From contig DCQY01000126.1 of assembly GCA_002323995.1 (NCBI GenBank), positions 19,019-83,018 of the forward strand: a stretch of DNA of 64,000 nucleotides, read 5' to 3'. This stretch comes from Akkermansiaceae bacterium UBA1506. GTDB taxonomy: Bacteria > Verrucomicrobiota > Verrucomicrobiia > Verrucomicrobiales > DEV007. The translations under genes were made by a program, and so were the position numbers. This document shows positions 61,734 to 64,000 of the stretch, piece after piece. Under the pieces are notes generated by a model. It had not been told where the DNA came from. It saw only the letters and a list, made by a program, of their open reading frames with translations, and made no database searches. Numbering within the stretch: the stretch's first letter is position 1; every line of letters starts with the position of its first letter.

Positions 61734-63106
61734 GCTTTGGTGGGCGTTTTCTCTTTCCTCTCAACGCCACCAATCCCGGGAATCTGTGTCACTCCGGGAA
61801 GGGCGACTGGCGCAGGATTGTATTTTTGCTCCCAATCCATATTACCCTCTTGGGCGAAGAGATCTTCATCCGCATTCATGGCTTCTTCCCAACTGATTTC
61901 TTCACCGGTGTGCGCCGACATTCGCCCCATAATTGCCATCATGCTGGAGTGAAGCATTCGGCTTCCGTCATTGATGTGGTTTCCAGATCTGATGGAGGCA
62001 AAAAGCTCATCATGTTCGACTTGATACATGTTCGACTCGCCAGTGCGCGGCTTTCTGTAGCGCCAGATAATTTCTCCGTTGTTATCCTCGATGTAAGGAT
62101 CTGAACCACGACCGATGATGAGGGTGCCCTTAGTTCCGCGAATGAAGTCTGCGTTTTCATTGAGGCAACCCGGGGTTTTTCGGGAGGCAAGATGGCACCA
62201 TACGTTATTTGGGTATTCGTAAGCGATGTGATAGTGGTCGAAAATATTGCCAGTTCCGACCTGCGGGCTGGCAAGCCCGCCAGTGGCTCGGCAACGGATT
62301 GGACTTGTATCACCCATAATCCAACCGATTTTATCTACGCTGTGGACGGCCTGCTCAACCAGTCCACCGCCTCCAAGCCAAGTGTAGTTGTACCAGTTTC
62401 GGATCTGCCATTCGATATCCGTCATCCCGTCGGTCCTAAGTGACGGATTGAGGTGGGGCTTGGAATGACCCGAGTAATAAGTCGCGTAGACACTGGTGAC
62501 ATCACCAATTAGTCCGCCTTCCATGACCTGACGGAAGGCTTCGATGCGGCTGGGCGAGTAGCGCCAGCAGAAACCGGCAACAATGGAAATCGGTTTCCCC
62601 TCCGCTATCTGAAGAGTCTCGAAGGAATGGCGAATTCCGGCAGCATCAACGGCCATCGGTTTTTCTGCAAAGACATGCTTCCCTGCTTCAACGGCAGTCC
62701 TAAAGTGAAGAGGACGAAATCCGGGTGTGGTCGTGAGAATGACGACATCCACCCCCGAATTGATGACTTGCTTATAGGCGTCGAGGCCAACGAACTGGCG
62801 CTTTTGCGGAACGTTGACCTTATCGGCAAGGTTTTCGTTTTTCCGCAGGGTGGCGAGCGACTTGTCGATCTTTTCTTGGAAGACGTCACCCATGGCATAG
62901 AGCTCAACATTATCATCTGCTGAAAGGGCTTGGGCTGCTGCCCCTGTTCCCCGTCCGCCCGTTCCAATGAAGCCGACCTTAAGTTTTTTTTCCGGGTCAA
63001 CGCCTTCGCCTCGAGCTTGGCCTGCAAGGGCTACCGTGGCTGCGGTGGTGCCAGCTGCCGTCCGCATAAAATGGCGTCGGTCTGTATTGGAGGAAGGCTG
63101 TTTCAT
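61730..63106 (-). CDS. Gfo/Idh/MocA-family oxidoreductase with Tat signal
   Basis: This 458-residue NAD(P)-dependent oxidoreductase has a twin-arginine signal (RRHFMRTAAGTTAATVALAG), a Rossmann domain (about 40-170; VGFIGTGGRGTGAAAQAL, VFAEKPMAVDAAG) and a C-terminal beta-sheet domain with AVHSVDKIGWIMGD. Secreted Gfo/Idh/MocA proteins are many in Planctomycetes and Verrucomicrobia and act on sugars or their acids; substrates are mostly unknown. A signal in this position means export in folded, cofactor-loaded form. Confidence 0.93.
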   Translation of the reverse strand: MKQPSSNTDRRHFMRTAAGTTAATVALAGQARGEGVDPEKKLKVGFIGTGGRGTGAAAQALSADDNVELYAMGDVFQEKIDKSLATLRKNENLADKVNVPQKRQFVGLDAYKQVINSGVDVVILTTTPGFRPLHFRTAVEAGKHVFAEKPMAVDAAGIRHSFETLQIAEGKPISIVAGFCWRYSPSRIEAFRQVMEGGLIGDVTSVYATYYSGHSKPHLNPSLRTDGMTDIEWQIRNWYNYTWLGGGGLVEQAVHSVDKIGWIMGDTSPIRCRATGGLASPQVGTGNIFDHYHIAYEYPNNVWCHLASRKTPGCLNENADFIRGTKGTLIIGRGSDPYIEDNNGEIIWRYRKPRTGESNMYQVEHDELFASIRSGNHINDGSRMLHSSMMAIMGRMSAHTGEEISWEEAMNADEDLFAQEGNMDWEQKYNPAPVALPGVTQIPGIGGVERKEKTPTKA

Positions 63107-63271
63107 TTCAGGATTGCGTGCGTCTGTGATAATCTACAATTGACTGAAAGTTTCCAAAGGGACCTGATGTGACAAGTGTAAAAGTATCGCGCAATCGAGG
63201 TCTGCCTCGATGTGTTCGATTTACCAGGTGCAAATTCGTCGCATTCAAGTTAGGGTCGACGAGAGCGAACT

Positions 63272-64000
63272 ATGCGCGCGACTTTGAAGGGTTTATCTAC
63301 TGAGATATTGATGGTGGCTCTGAGTCTGTTGGCCCTCTCGGCTAGTAGTTCGGCCCATCAAGTTTCATCGGTTTCGTTGATCACCCACTTGGATACAGAG
63401 GGACGGACTTATCTCCTAGATGCTGCCATGGCGGTTATTCCTAGTCAGGACCAGGCGAGGAACGATCAGATTTCGCCTGAAGAAGCTGCCCGGCTGTTTG
63501 CGGAGGAATATCTGTCTGTTTTGTTTGATGAGGAAGAGCAAAATCCCGAACTCGAGATTGAACGAATCAACACGAGTGATGAGGAAACACCGCAGGAGCT
63601 GCAGCAACAGGAAGTGCTCGTGAAAATGACTGGTTCTATTCCGCAGGGTGCCAAAGAATATCTGCTCTATTTGGATCCTTCCAGTCCGATGGCAGTTGTC
63701 ATGGTTGCCATTAAAGATCAGAAGCCTGAACGGCGAATGCAGGTCATCCTTGCTGGAGAATACAGTCGCCCGATTAATGTTCAGCCGGTCATAGAGGACG
63801 ATCCGTTTGAGGCTTTTTCGCAAGAAAAAGGGGAGGCTGCGGTGCTAGGAGCTCGTCTGGGGAAGGCCGGCCATCAGAGGGAAGAGCGTGGAGCGTTTGT
63901 AAGTGGGTGGATAGATCTGTTCGATGGGCCACTCTCGCTAGTTCTCCTGCCGGGGGTGCTTCTTCTCCTGACCTTGAAAGGCTGGCCTACGGTGATTCAA
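63272..64000 (+). CDS. Exported or membrane protein of unknown function (partial)
   Basis: The frame opens at ATG 63272 and remains open to the window edge, giving 243 residues. There is a signal peptide or anchor (about residues 10-29), then AHQVSSVSLITHL, a hydrophilic region rich in Glu and Gln (about 60-125), and near the edge a hydrophobic segment (LSLVLLPGVLLLLTLKGW), probably the first of several membrane helices. The plan recalls proteins with an extracytoplasmic domain ahead of a HupE/UreJ-like membrane domain, but this is only a guess. Confidence 0.7.
   Translation, partial: MRATLKGLSTEILMVALSLLALSASSSAHQVSSVSLITHLDTEGRTYLLDAAMAVIPSQDQARNDQISPEEAARLFAEEYLSVLFDEEEQNPELEIERINTSDEETPQELQQQEVLVKMTGSIPQGAKEYLLYLDPSSPMAVVMVAIKDQKPERRMQVILAGEYSRPINVQPVIEDDPFEAFSQEKGEAAVLGARLGKAGHQREERGAFVSGWIDLFDGPLSLVLLPGVLLLLTLKGWPTVIQ

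Noticed and set aside
1..64000. CRISPR arrays, insertion sequences, prophage genes, tRNA and rRNA
   Set aside because: Reading both strands I found no regular spaced repeats, transposase or integrase motifs, or T-loop and anticodon-arm patterns.

Overview
The window looks like a stretch of chromosome from a free-living, Gram-negative heterotroph of the Verrucomicrobiota, probably aquatic or marine. No rRNA is present, so this is inferred from gene content: PSD1-type cytochrome c genes (one with a C-terminal SHD1-like module), two secreted arylsulfatases, a twin-arginine Gfo/Idh/MocA oxidoreductase, two eukaryote-like Ser/Thr kinases with large extracytoplasmic regions, a small acidic protein resembling a Verrucomicrobia/Planctomycetes-restricted family, and a full LPS-export and KDO gene set. 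I saw no phage, transposon, plasmid, CRISPR array, tRNA or rRNA gene. The region reads as ordinary chromosome of short operons and single genes on both strands.

Layout. 1-10 kb: a truncated PSD1 cytochrome gene, a PAS-AraC regulator, a cysteine-rich metal-chelating protein, a CNNM/CBS membrane protein, a tiny secreted protein, a sulfatase divergent from a pseudopilin, a secreted PepSY-like protein and a PhoX-family protein. 9.6-16 kb: metY, a 4Fe-4S ferredoxin with a clear terminator, a DUF721/DciA-like gene, folB, a SOUL protein, an SMP-30-like lactonase, a PQQ-type propeller and a short recO. 16-20 kb: prfB with its programmed +1 frameshift, then a GspL/GspM/GspC-like (PilN/O/P-like) inner-membrane set. 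20-26.8 kb: a HEAT-repeat Ser/Thr kinase, polX overlapping a dehydrogenase gene, and an LD-carboxypeptidase. 26.8-31.3 kb (minus strand): kdsA, an lptC-like gene, lptA, lptB and hpf. 31.4-38 kb: a second kinase with a zinc ribbon, an unusual ClpX-like ATPase, fabG and a GNAT protein. 37.7-40 kb: a PSD1-SHD1 gene divergent from the second sulfatase. 40-51 kb: a methyltransferase, a FAD oxidoreductase, glgC, glmS, an ACT protein, an RDD/SpoIIM pair, gspE and nagA. 51-64 kb: a TPR protein, cysK, a pterin dehydratase, an orphan sugar-binding lipoprotein, a solitary DNA methyltransferase after glycerate kinase, dcd, cmk, a small acidic protein overlapping an M16 peptidase, a Gfo/Idh/MocA oxidoreductase and a truncated membrane protein.

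How the genes fit together. Outer-membrane biogenesis is well represented (KdsA to LptC-like, LptA, LptB, then HPF). Amino-sugar and glycogen chemistry is covered by GlmS, NagA and GlgC. Cysteine and methionine can be made by direct sulfhydrylation (CysK, MetY). The sulfatases, PSD1 proteins, sugar-binding lipoprotein and dehydrogenases suggest a life on sulfated polysaccharides. Parts of a type II secretion or type IV pilus machine are scattered (pseudopilin at 6.4 kb, L/M/C-like set at 17.7-20.2 kb, ATPase at 47.7 kb).

The most unusual items are the ClpX-like ATPase (33991-35658), which lacks the N-terminal zinc domain, carries a replaced RKH-loop region, keeps the IGF loop and appears to have a duplicated C-terminal small subdomain; the two receptor-like kinases with unconventional sensor regions; the LptB with a 135-residue charged extension; and operator-like repeats between the PSD1-SHD1 gene and the second sulfatase.
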